A stretch of DNA of 64,000 nt from Bryobacterales bacterium (GTDB lineage: Bacteria; Acidobacteriota; Terriglobia; Bryobacterales; Bryobacteraceae): positions 1-64,000 of the forward strand of contig JAEUQC010000059.1 of the NCBI GenBank assembly GCA_016789905.1. Reading direction: 5' to 3'. The notes under the pieces are model-generated. The model saw only the letters and a program-made list of their open reading frames with translations. It was not told the DNA's origin and did no database searches. Positions 48,849 through 56,833 of this stretch are shown one piece after another (position 1 is the stretch's first letter; the number at the start of each line of letters is the position of its first letter). A program made the translations under genes and the position numbers.

Positions 48849-50389
48849 AGGCCGGTGGCGTTTGGGTGCTCGAAGAGGCCACCGGCCTGCTCCGCGCGCT
48901 GCCCGCGCGCAGTTGGGTCCTCTGGCTCGCCGGCGTGTTGCCCTTCACTCTCGCCCTCGTCGATTTCTTGTTGGAAATGAGCCGTGGCGTCTTCAGTGAC
49001 GAACAGATCGTTGGCCGCAGCCTCCTGCTCGCCGCGCTCTTCCTGTGGAAACACGTGGCCCAGGGCCTCTTCAGTCACGATTGTCTCCAGGTCCTCCGCG
49101 GCGCTCCCGCGGATTTCCCTTCGCCCGCCGCCATCGCCCGCCTGGTGCTGGTGCAGGCCGCCTGGCAGCCTTGGCGCGCGCCGGGCCTCCTGCTTGCCGC
49201 CGTCGCCGTCGTGCCCTTTCCCTGGCTCGCCGCCTTTCTCCGCAACGTCGGCCTCGCCGCCATCGAGCGCGAACGCGGCTACGTGCGCGAAGCCTGGACC
49301 TTCGCCCGCGAAGACACCCGCCCCCACTCCCTGGCCCTGCTCATTCTCTCGCTCTGCTGGCTCCTGCTCTTCGCAAACCTGCTCGTCATGTGGTTCGTCG
49401 TCCCCATGCTGCTCAAATCGTTCTTCGGCTTGGAATCGGAACTCTCGCGCCTTGGCGAACGCCTGCTGAATCTCTCCACCTTCATCGTCACCGCCGTCTT
49501 GACCTTCGCCGCCCTCGAACCCGTCTCCGGCGCGCTCGCCGCCGTCCGCGCCTTTTATGCAAAGGCAAAGCGGGGCGGGGAAGACCTCCGTGGCGCCCTC
49601 CGCCGCCTCGCCGCCGCCGTCCTCGTCGGCGTTGTTCTACTTGGGTCGGTCTCTCCCATCGCCGCGCAGGATAAACCCATCGACAAGTCCACCCTCGACC
49701 GCCGTATCGACGACGTTCTCCGCGATTCCGAATTCTCCTGGCGCATGCCAAAGGCCGAAAATCAAAAAGGCGACTCCTCCTGGCTCCGCGACCTCTTCGC
49801 CGCCATCGGCCGCTGGATCCGCTGGCTCTTCGATTTCTACAAACGCCTCTTCCCCGATGTCTCCCCCTTCGGCGGCCCCGGCGATGCCCGTTGGAGCGCC
49901 GACCCGCGCCTCCTCCGCTGGGCCATCATCGGCGCCGCCCTCCTCGCCCTCGCCTGCGTTGTCATGATCGTCCTCAGCCGCCGAAAAGATTTCCAGCGCA
50001 AGCAGTCGCCCCAAGCTGTGGCCGTCGCCCCAACCGTCGATCTGCTCGATGAAAACGTCTCCGCCGGGCAACTTGTCGAAGACGAATGGCTCCGCATGGC
50101 CGATTCCCACGCCGCCGCCGGCGATTTCCGCCTCGCCATGCGCGCCCTCCATCTGGCCGGTCTGCGCTACCTCGGCGAAAAGGGGGCTGTCACCCTTCAA
50201 CCCGCCAAAACCAGCATGGAATATGGCCGCGAACTCGCCCGCCGCCTCCGCGACGTGCCCCCGGCCATCGACACTTTTGCCGCCGGCCTGCGCCAGTACG
50301 AAGGCGTCTGGTATGGCTTCTCCCTGGCCGGTCCGGAAAGCTATCAGGCATTGCGACTCACTTGGGAGCACCTGCGCCGCCATGCGTAA
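48845..50389 (+). CDS. Membrane protein with C-terminal DUF4129-like domain
   Basis: A 514-residue protein. The N-terminal ~250 residues contain about five helices (VLWLAGVLPFTLALVDFLLE, LLLAAVAVVPFPWLAAFL, LALLILSLCWLLLFANLLVMW). After a signal-like helix (LAAAVLVGVVLLGSVSPIAAQ), an extracytoplasmic segment runs through DKSTLDRRIDDVLRDSEFSWR and a Trp-rich part. Another helix (LLRWAIIGAALLALACVVMIVLS) is followed by a cytoplasmic ~120-residue region containing EDEWLRMADSHAAAGDFRLAMRALHLAGLRYLGEKG and RLTWEHLRR, typical of DUF4129. DUF4129, DUF4350, MoxR and DUF58 genes commonly occur together. The function is unknown, probably envelope stress or protein-complex maturation. Confidence 0.83.
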   Translation: MKAGGVWVLEEATGLLRALPARSWVLWLAGVLPFTLALVDFLLEMSRGVFSDEQIVGRSLLLAALFLWKHVAQGLFSHDCLQVLRGAPADFPSPAAIARLVLVQAAWQPWRAPGLLLAAVAVVPFPWLAAFLRNVGLAAIERERGYVREAWTFAREDTRPHSLALLILSLCWLLLFANLLVMWFVVPMLLKSFFGLESELSRLGERLLNLSTFIVTAVLTFAALEPVSGALAAVRAFYAKAKRGGEDLRGALRRLAAAVLVGVVLLGSVSPIAAQDKPIDKSTLDRRIDDVLRDSEFSWRMPKAENQKGDSSWLRDLFAAIGRWIRWLFDFYKRLFPDVSPFGGPGDARWSADPRLLRWAIIGAALLALACVVMIVLSRRKDFQRKQSPQAVAVAPTVDLLDENVSAGQLVEDEWLRMADSHAAAGDFRLAMRALHLAGLRYLGEKGAVTLQPAKTSMEYGRELARRLRDVPPAIDTFAAGLRQYEGVWYGFSLAGPESYQALRLTWEHLRRHA

Positions 50390-51353
50390 ACTCGCGCCCA
50401 TTCTCATGCTCGCTGCCTTCTTCGCCCTGCTGCTGCCACGCCTCCTGCAGTCCATCGCCCAGGGCGACGTCTACCCCGAATGGTCCACCATGCGCTCCGA
50501 TCCGCTCGGCCTCAAGGTGCTCTATCTGGCTCTCGAACGAACCGGCGCTGTCCAAGTGGAGCGGAACTACGAACCCTGGCGCCAGGCGCGCCCGCGCCGC
50601 GCGCAGTACGTGATGATGGGCGCCTCCCCAACTCTCCTTCAGGACACCAAGGACCTCGATAAACTCCTCTCCGCCGGCGGCCTGGTCCTGGTCGCCCTCC
50701 GCCCCGCCAACGCCAAAACCGTCCTCCGCACCGAAAAACTCGGCTTCCTGCAGGTCACGCGGACCGAAGTCGCCTTGAAGTCCGGCGATTGGAAATGTCT
50801 CCTCGGTTCGCCCGATTACTGCAAGCTCGCGGCCAAGGGGCGCCTCTGGCTGCTCGCCGATGGTTCGCCCCTGCGCAATGGCGAATTGCATGAGGAGCGC
50901 CAGACGGACCTCCTCGCCCGCCTCTTCGGCAACGGCCTGCCCGTGGTCTTCGATGAGTCGCACTTGGGCGTCGTCGAATCCGGCGGCGTCGGCGTCCTGC
51001 TCAAGCGGTACCGCCTGTTTCCGGCCGTCGGAATGCTCTTCTTCGCCGCCCTGCTGTTCGTCTGGCGCAACTCGGTTTCGCTCCTCCCGGAGCGCGAACC
51101 GGTCACCCCGGCCATGACGCCCCAACCGGCCGCGTCACTCCGCACACTGCTCGCCCAGCGTGTGCCCAAAAACAAACTGCTCGTCACCCTGGTCGACGAA
51201 TGGAAACGCGCTCTGCCGCTGCTGCCGTCCTGGCACAGCGGCCGTGCCGGCCACATCGAAGCGGCACTCGAACGGGCGCTGGCAACCAAGGATTTGCGGC
51301 AAGGCTATGCCGAGTTGCAGTCGGCCATCCGGCTGCGAAAGGGATCAACATGA
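50382..51353 (+). CDS. DUF4350-like membrane-anchored protein
   Basis: A 323-residue protein. An N-terminal helix (KLAPILMLAAFFALLLPRLLQ) is followed by an extracytoplasmic domain with a GATase1-like/DUF4350 pattern: DPLGLKVLYLALERTGAVQVERNY, YVMMGASPTLLQDTKDLDKLLSAGGLVLVALRP, and NGLPVVFDESHLGV. A second helix (VGMLFFAALLFVWRNSVSLL) leads to a cytoplasmic helical tail (LRTLLAQRVPKNKLLVTLVDEWKRALP). This topology and its place before MoxR fit the family. The start overlaps the previous gene by 8 bp, and the stop overlaps moxR by 4 bp. Function unknown. Confidence 0.82.
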   Translation: MRKLAPILMLAAFFALLLPRLLQSIAQGDVYPEWSTMRSDPLGLKVLYLALERTGAVQVERNYEPWRQARPRRAQYVMMGASPTLLQDTKDLDKLLSAGGLVLVALRPANAKTVLRTEKLGFLQVTRTEVALKSGDWKCLLGSPDYCKLAAKGRLWLLADGSPLRNGELHEERQTDLLARLFGNGLPVVFDESHLGVVESGGVGVLLKRYRLFPAVGMLFFAALLFVWRNSVSLLPEREPVTPAMTPQPAASLRTLLAQRVPKNKLLVTLVDEWKRALPLLPSWHSGRAGHIEAALERALATKDLRQGYAELQSAIRLRKGST

Positions 51354-52309
51354 CATTGGAACAAATGCAGCAAGCGCTCGCCGTCGTCCGCGCGGAGATT
51401 CACCAGGTCGTCATCGGCCAGGATCTCGCCGTCGATCACGCCCTCGTCGCCATCCTCTGCGGGCAGCACGCCCTGCTCGAAGGCGTCCCCGGCGTCGCCA
51501 AAACTCTCCTCGCGCGAACCCTCGCCGTCGTCATGGGCGGCAGTTTTCAACGCATCCAGTTCACCCCGGACCTCATGCCCGCCGACATCACCGGCACCAG
51601 CATCTTCAACCTCCAGAAGAACGAGTTCTCCTTCTCCCCGGGCCCCATCTTCGCCGATTACGTTCTCGCCGACGAAATCAACCGCGCCCCCGCCAAAACC
51701 CAGTCCGCCCTCCTTGAAGCCATGCAGGAGCGTCAGGTCACCATGGACCGCCAAACCTACACGCTCCCAGCCGGTTTCACCGTCTTCGCCACCCAAAACC
51801 CCATCGAGTTTGAAGGCACCTACCCGCTCGCCGAAGCGCAGAAGGACCGCTTCATGATGAAGATCCGCATGCCGCTGCCAGGCCGCGAAACCGAACTCGA
51901 ACTGGCACACCGTATGCTCTCTGGCGACTCCCCGGAAACGCGCCTGGCCTCCGGTTCCGTGCGCGCTCTGCTCTCCGGCGAATGGCTCCCCGCTCTCCGC
52001 GCCTCGCTCGCCCAGGTCCGCATGAGGGAAGAACTCGTCGGCTATGTCCTCGACGTGGTGCGCCGTACCCGCCAGGAGGAAAGCGTCCTGGTCGGCGCCG
52101 GGCCCCGCGCCACGCAATCGCTCCTCGGCGCCGCCCGCGCCAGCGCCGCGCTCGCCATGCGAGATTTTGTCACCCCCGATGACGTAAAGGCCATGGCCCC
52201 CGCCGTGCTCGAACACCGGCTCATCCTGCGGCCGGAATTTGAAGTGGAAGGATTGACCGTGGAAGAGGCGGTGCAGAAGATTCTCGCCAGCGTACCGGTC
52301 CCCGCATGA
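51350..52309 (+). CDS. MoxR-family AAA+ ATPase
   Basis: Chaperone-like AAA+ ATPase of 319 residues that typically activates metal-containing or von Willebrand-domain partner complexes. Motifs: QVVIGQDLAVDHALVAILCGQHALLEGVPGVAKTLLA (Walker A GVPGVAKT), FTPDLMPADITG, Walker B FADYVLADEINRAPAKTQSALLEAMQERQVT, and sensor 1 ATQNPIEFEGTYPLAEAQKDRFMMK. The C-terminal lid is complete. The ATG at 51350 overlaps the stop before it. Its partner is most likely the DUF58 protein encoded next, whose start overlaps by 4 bp. Later in the same run an McrB AAA+ GTPase is found, an unrelated AAA+ clade. Confidence 0.95.
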   Translation: MTLEQMQQALAVVRAEIHQVVIGQDLAVDHALVAILCGQHALLEGVPGVAKTLLARTLAVVMGGSFQRIQFTPDLMPADITGTSIFNLQKNEFSFSPGPIFADYVLADEINRAPAKTQSALLEAMQERQVTMDRQTYTLPAGFTVFATQNPIEFEGTYPLAEAQKDRFMMKIRMPLPGRETELELAHRMLSGDSPETRLASGSVRALLSGEWLPALRASLAQVRMREELVGYVLDVVRRTRQEESVLVGAGPRATQSLLGAARASAALAMRDFVTPDDVKAMAPAVLEHRLILRPEFEVEGLTVEEAVQKILASVPVPA

Positions 52310-53607
52310 CGCGCCCCGCCGCGGCGCTCGTCTGGCTCGTGGGGCTCCTTTTCGCGCCACTTGGAATCGCCGTCGCCGTGTGGCCGGACGCCCACTGGGT
52401 GCTCTCGCTGGCGCTCCTGCTCCTCGCCGTCGTGTGCGCTGTGGATGTCTGGTTCGGCCGCGCCCGCCTGGCCGGCATGGAGGCCTTCGCCGCCACTGAC
52501 GGCCAAATGGCCCAATCCCGCGAAGGCGCTCTAACGGTCCATTTGCGCAAACCCGCCACCCTCGCCGCTCGCGGTGTCGCCGGTCTCGCCCTGCCCCCCT
52601 CTTTCGCTTGCGATTCGGAGGAGGTCCTCCTCTCTTTCGCCGGCGGGCACACCGACTACGCCCTCACCTGGCGCATGACCCCCCGCGAGCGCGGCCGCTA
52701 TCCTCTCGATACACTCTACGTCTCCTTGCTCTCCCCCCTCGGCCTCTTCGAGTGTGGCGGCGCCCTCCCGCTCGGCCTCGAAGTGAAAGTCTTCCCCGAT
52801 GCCGGAAAGTACGGCACACTCCTCGCCCGCGTCCGCGGCCAGATGGGCGCGCGCCTCCTCCGTCAGGTGGGCAAAGGCCGCGAGTTCGAAAAATTGCGCG
52901 AATACTCGCCTGGCGACGGCTTCGACGAAATTCACTGGAAGGCCACCGCCCGCCGCCGCGTCCCCATCACAAAGGTCTATCAGACGGAGCGCATGCAGGA
53001 AATCTACGCCGTCGTCGACGTAAGCCGCCTCATGGCCCGCCGCTTTGGCGATAGCTCCGCGCTCGATGAATATCTCCGCGTCGCCCTCCTTCTCGGCACC
53101 GCCGCCGAACAGCGTGGAGACCGCTTCGGCGTCATTCTCTTCCACCGCGAAGTCTCGCGCTTCCTCCGCGCCCGCAACGGCAAGGCCCACTACGCCGCCT
53201 GCCGCGCCGCCATGTTCGACGCCCAGCCCGAACCCGTCCCCGCGGATTTCTTTGAACTTGCCGCCTTCCTCCGTACCCGCGTTCCCAAGCGTTCGCTCCT
53301 CTTCGTGCTCACCGCGCTCGACGAACCCTCCGCCGCCGTCAGTCTCGATAAAGCCGCCTCCCTCCTCGGCCAGCGCCACCTGCCCTACGTCGTCATGTTG
53401 CAGCCCGGCGGCGTCGCCCCGGTGCTCGCCGCCCCCGGTGACGATCTCTATTCCGGCCTCGCCGGCCACCTCCAGTGGCGCGCCCTCCGCGAATTGGAAA
53501 TGTCGCTCCGCACCCATGGCGTTCGGTTCCATATGGTGGAACCAGGCGCGCTCGCCGCCAAAGTGCTCGGGCTCTACGACGAAGTGAAACAGAGGCAACT
53601 GCTGTGA
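52306..53607 (+). CDS. DUF58 domain protein (MoxR partner)
   Basis: A 433-residue protein with two N-terminal membrane helices (AALVWLVGLLFAPLGIAVAV, VLSLALLLLAVVCAVDVWFG). An extracytoplasmic beta-rich part (~residues 45-190) is followed by the DUF58 region RLLRQVGKGREFEKLREYSPGDGFDEIHWKATARRRVPITKVYQTERMQ, whose R-x-Y-x-x-G-D-x-x-x-x-I-x-W core is diagnostic. The C-terminus has a von Willebrand-A-like fold (IYAVVDVSRLMARR, SALDEYLRVALLLG, VLTALDEPSAAVSLDKA). It should be a substrate or adaptor for the MoxR ATPase. Start and stop overlap neighbours by ATGA and GTGA. Confidence 0.93.
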   Translation: MTRPAAALVWLVGLLFAPLGIAVAVWPDAHWVLSLALLLLAVVCAVDVWFGRARLAGMEAFAATDGQMAQSREGALTVHLRKPATLAARGVAGLALPPSFACDSEEVLLSFAGGHTDYALTWRMTPRERGRYPLDTLYVSLLSPLGLFECGGALPLGLEVKVFPDAGKYGTLLARVRGQMGARLLRQVGKGREFEKLREYSPGDGFDEIHWKATARRRVPITKVYQTERMQEIYAVVDVSRLMARRFGDSSALDEYLRVALLLGTAAEQRGDRFGVILFHREVSRFLRARNGKAHYAACRAAMFDAQPEPVPADFFELAAFLRTRVPKRSLLFVLTALDEPSAAVSLDKAASLLGQRHLPYVVMLQPGGVAPVLAAPGDDLYSGLAGHLQWRALRELEMSLRTHGVRFHMVEPGALAAKVLGLYDEVKQRQLL

Positions 53608-54602
53608 TTCTCGACATGCAACGCTTCCTGCTTACGGCCCGCCCCGTCTGGCTCGAACTCGAAAAGGCGCTGGACCACCTGGAAAACGATCCCGACCCGC
53701 AATGGGATCTCGCCCGCACCGAATCCTTCTACCGGCTCTACCAGCAGACCTCCGCCCACCTCGCTGAAGTCCGCCATCTCACCGCGGAACGCGAACTCCG
53801 CGGCTACCTCGAACAACTCGTCGCCCGCAGCTACGCGCGCATCTACGTCAAGGGAGCCGAAAAAAGCCGTGGCCGCTGGTGGCAGTGGTTCACCTCGGCG
53901 TTTCCCGCCGCCGTCCGCCGCCACGCCAAGGCCGGCGCATTGAGCGTGGCCCTGTTCGTCCTCGGCGCCATGTTCGGCGTCGCCGCCCTCAAAATCGATC
54001 CAACCGCCAAGGCCACCCTCCTCCCCTTCGGCCACGGCCAGCAGACGCCCACGCAGCGCGTGCAGCGCGAAATGGAGGACCAGGGCAAACGCATCTCCGA
54101 AGCCCGCGGCCGCTTCTCCGCGCAGTTGATGACCCACAACACCCGCGTGGCCTTCTTCACTCTTGGCCTCGGCATGACGTGGGGCCTCGGCACCATCGTC
54201 ATGCTGTTCTATAACGGCGTCATCCTCGGCGCCGTCGCGCTCGATTACATCGCCGACGGCCAACTGATCTTCCTCCTCGGCTGGATTCTGCCTCACGGCT
54301 CCGTCGAAATACCCGCGATACTTCTCGCCGGGCAAGCGGGCCTCGTGCTCGGCCACGCGCTCATCGGCTGGGGCAATCGCCTCCCGCGCCGCCTGCGATT
54401 GCGCGCCGTCCTGCCCGATCTGGTCACCATGGCCGGTGGTGTCGCCGTCCTGCTCATCTGGGCGGGCATCATCGAGTCGTTCTTCTCTCAGTACCACGAA
54501 CCGGTCATTCCCTATTCATTGAAAATCGCCTTCGGTGTGGCCGAAACCCTGGCGTTGACGCTGTTCCTGTGGCGAGGCGGTGCCAATGAAAGCTCTCTAT
54601 AA
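53604..54602 (+). CDS. SpoIIM-like membrane protein (stage II sporulation M family)
   Basis: A 332-residue protein. The start is a GTG at 53604 overlapping the DUF58 stop; an in-frame ATG at 53616 is the alternative. Residues ~1-100 are soluble and helical (RFLLTARPVWLELEKALDHLEND, LYQQTSAHLAEVRHL). Five to six helices follow: AGALSVALFVLGAMFGVAALK, then FSAQLMTHNTRVAFFTLGLGMTWGLGTIVMLFYNGVILGAVALDY (short form NTRVAFFTLGLGMTWG plus MLFYNGVILG), with LGWILPHGSVEIPAILLAGQAGLVLG, the SpoIIM/DUF95 hallmark. In non-sporulators such genes usually sit with MoxR-DUF58-RDD genes, as here. The function in these operons is unknown. Confidence 0.92.
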   Translation: MILDMQRFLLTARPVWLELEKALDHLENDPDPQWDLARTESFYRLYQQTSAHLAEVRHLTAERELRGYLEQLVARSYARIYVKGAEKSRGRWWQWFTSAFPAAVRRHAKAGALSVALFVLGAMFGVAALKIDPTAKATLLPFGHGQQTPTQRVQREMEDQGKRISEARGRFSAQLMTHNTRVAFFTLGLGMTWGLGTIVMLFYNGVILGAVALDYIADGQLIFLLGWILPHGSVEIPAILLAGQAGLVLGHALIGWGNRLPRRLRLRAVLPDLVTMAGGVAVLLIWAGIIESFFSQYHEPVIPYSLKIAFGVAETLALTLFLWRGGANESSL

Positions 54603-55353
54603 CGAGCCGCAACTGGAACTGCGCACGCCGGAGGGCATGGCCTTCACTCTCCCGCTCGCCGGCCCCGTCTCCCGTCTATTGGCGGTGATGGTCGACGTCG
54701 TGGCCGTTTCGCTGGCGGCCTCCGTCATCGGAAGGGTAACCGCGCTTGTTTCGGCCTTCCACGCCGATTTCGGCGCCGGTCTAACGACGCTGCTCTACTT
54801 CGCCGTCACCGTGCTCTACGCCATTCTCACCGAGTGGCTGTGGCAAGGCCAGACGGTGGGCAAGCGGCTTATGAAAATTCGCGTGGTGGACCGCGACGGC
54901 TTGCCGATTCATGTCTCCCAGGTTGTGGTGCGCAATCTTTTGCGCCCCGTCGATATGTTGCCGGCGTTTTATCTGCTGGGTGGCCTGGTGGCGATGGGAT
55001 CGCGGTACGGCCAGCGGCTGGGGGATCTGGCGGCGAACACGGTGGTGGTGCGCACGCGGCAGTGGGAGATTCCCGATTGGGAAAAACTCCTCGCCGGCAA
55101 GTTCAACTCCATGTTGGAGCATCCTCATCTGGCCGCCCGTCTCCGCCAGCGCGCCACCCCAGCTCTGGCCGGCGTGGCGCTGGACGCCCTCATGCGCCGC
55201 GATCAGTTGGCCGACACCGCCCGCGTCGAACTCTTCGCCGAACTCGCCGCCCGCCTCCGCAAATTGGTCGAATTCCCCGCCGAAACCATCGAAGGGCTCT
55301 CCGACGAACAGTACGTCCGCAACGCCGTCGAAATCCTGTTTCGCAGCCGATAA
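54586..55353 (+). CDS. RDD family membrane protein (second in operon)
   Basis: A 255-residue protein. The ATG at 54586 is chosen over a GTG two codons earlier, and it overlaps the SpoIIM gene by 17 bp. The RDD core is LAGPVSRLLAVMVDVVAVSLAASVIG, two further helices, GQTVGKRLMKIRVVDRDGLPIHVSQVVVRNLLRPVDMLP, and RYGQRLGDLAANTVVVRTRQW. The C-terminal ~90 residues are cytoplasmic and helical (ARLRQRATPALAGVALDALMRRDQLADTARVELFAELAARLRKLV), longer than in minimal RDD proteins. It completes the usual MoxR-type set. The McrB gene starts 13 bp after its stop behind an AAAGGAAA site. Confidence 0.9.
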   Translation: MKALYNEPQLELRTPEGMAFTLPLAGPVSRLLAVMVDVVAVSLAASVIGRVTALVSAFHADFGAGLTTLLYFAVTVLYAILTEWLWQGQTVGKRLMKIRVVDRDGLPIHVSQVVVRNLLRPVDMLPAFYLLGGLVAMGSRYGQRLGDLAANTVVVRTRQWEIPDWEKLLAGKFNSMLEHPHLAARLRQRATPALAGVALDALMRRDQLADTARVELFAELAARLRKLVEFPAETIEGLSDEQYVRNAVEILFRSR

Positions 55354-55366
55354 AAAGGAAAATGAA

Positions 55367-56833
55367 ATGAGCCTGGACCTGCTCCTAGACATCGTTCACT
55401 CCCGGTCATTGGACCAATGGCCGGAGCGGAACGCCGCCGCCTTCGACGCTCTCTTCGGCACGCCAAAAGGCCGCTTTACCAGCAAAGCGCAGGACGCCTT
55501 GTCCTTACGCGCGCCGAATTTCAAAGCAGGCGAAAACGTTCCGTTCGCGGCCTATATCCACCCGTCCAATCCCCGTTCCGGCTCCTATAGCGGCCTCTCC
55601 TTCGTGCTCTTTCCTATTCCCGATGGCCCTTGCCTGGTCGCCCTCGTCGTCGGCACTGGCGGCCTCGCTCCGGACCACGCCATTCTCGGCCGCCCCGGCC
55701 ATGCCCGCAAGGCGCAAGCCATCTGTTCCTGGTTAAACAAGGAATTCGGTCAGGGGCTTCGCGTCGCCTGGGCCAAGCAGGATCCAACGCTGCTCGATGT
55801 CCAAATCCCCAAAGACATCGTTGCCGATTTCGCCGACTACAAAACCGTCTTCGATCGCTACGGCAAGGAAATCTACGCGTTCTATCGTCCAACAATGGAT
55901 CGGTCCGCTACGGCGGCTGCTCTGGCTGCGCTTCTCGACCTCCTCCTGGAAGAACGAGGTTTTGTCGTCCTCGCCGGAGCGCTGAAAGAGTCGAAGGCGC
56001 TGCAGGCAAAGTGGTTGGAACATCTGATGCCCGGCGTGGAACCCGCTAGCGTTTTCGCCTTGCTTACCACCCGGAAATACGTCATCGTGCAGGGCCCGCC
56101 CGGTACCGGCAAAACGCGCCTGGCCACCAGTCTGCTGCGCGAAATGTACTCCGGCTTCGGCGAAAGTATCCAGTTTCATCCAAACACGACCTACGAGAAT
56201 TTCATCGGAGGCCTCGCTCCTCAGCTCGGTGATGGCGATTTCGGTCTGCGCTTCGCGCCCGTTCCGGGCTTCCTGATGAGAGCCGCCGCGAAGGCCGCAA
56301 GCCATCCGGAACGCCCGTATCTATTGCATATCGACGAAATCAACCGCGCCGACCTCGGCAAAATTCTCGGCGAGGCCGTCTTTCTTCTCGAACCCAACGT
56401 GGACCGCAGGATAGAACTCGCCTTCGACTTCGGCCCGCCCTTCCACCGCACCTTCTTTCTCCCGCCTAACCTGCACATCGTTGGCACCATGAACAGCGCG
56501 GACCGCAGCATCGCCATCGTCGATGTTGCCGTCCGCCGCCGCTTCGCCTTTGTCTCTCTCTGGCCCCGCATGGCGGTCGTCCAGGAACATGGTTGCGAGT
56601 TGATGCAACTGGCCTTTCTACGCCTCTATTCCGCCTTTGTCGAACATGCCAACGACGAAGCCTTCGCCCTTCTCCCTGGCCACTCCTACTTCCTGGAGGC
56701 CGACGACGCCAAGGCCCGCACAAGCCTTAGCGTAAATCTGGCGCCGCTCCTGGAGGAGTATCTTTCCCAAGGCTACGTCAGCGGTTTCGCCGAACAGATT
56801 CGCAGCTACCTGCAGTGGGTGCGTGCGCTGTGA
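55367..56833 (+). CDS. mcrB: McrB-type AAA+ GTPase of a modification-dependent restriction system
   Basis: Motor subunit of an McrBC-type (type IV) system that cuts DNA carrying modified cytosine or similar bases. 488 residues. The C-terminal half is the AAA+ GTPase: Walker A VQGPPGTGKTRLA (243-250), NTTYENFIGGLAP, Walker B LLHIDEINRADLGKILGE (~319), and MNSADRSIAIVDVAVRRRFAF (375-395), matching the McrB signature M-N-T-A-D-R-S with Ser for Thr. Residues 1-235 do not resemble the DUF3578 N-domain of E. coli McrB or a SRA/EVE reader that could be recognised; they carry KGRFTSKAQDAL and ENVPFAAYIHPSNPRSGSYSGLSFVLFP and presumably select the target. The GTGA overlap couples it to mcrC. Confidence 0.9.
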   Translation: MSLDLLLDIVHSRSLDQWPERNAAAFDALFGTPKGRFTSKAQDALSLRAPNFKAGENVPFAAYIHPSNPRSGSYSGLSFVLFPIPDGPCLVALVVGTGGLAPDHAILGRPGHARKAQAICSWLNKEFGQGLRVAWAKQDPTLLDVQIPKDIVADFADYKTVFDRYGKEIYAFYRPTMDRSATAAALAALLDLLLEERGFVVLAGALKESKALQAKWLEHLMPGVEPASVFALLTTRKYVIVQGPPGTGKTRLATSLLREMYSGFGESIQFHPNTTYENFIGGLAPQLGDGDFGLRFAPVPGFLMRAAAKAASHPERPYLLHIDEINRADLGKILGEAVFLLEPNVDRRIELAFDFGPPFHRTFFLPPNLHIVGTMNSADRSIAIVDVAVRRRFAFVSLWPRMAVVQEHGCELMQLAFLRLYSAFVEHANDEAFALLPGHSYFLEADDAKARTSLSVNLAPLLEEYLSQGYVSGFAEQIRSYLQWVRAL

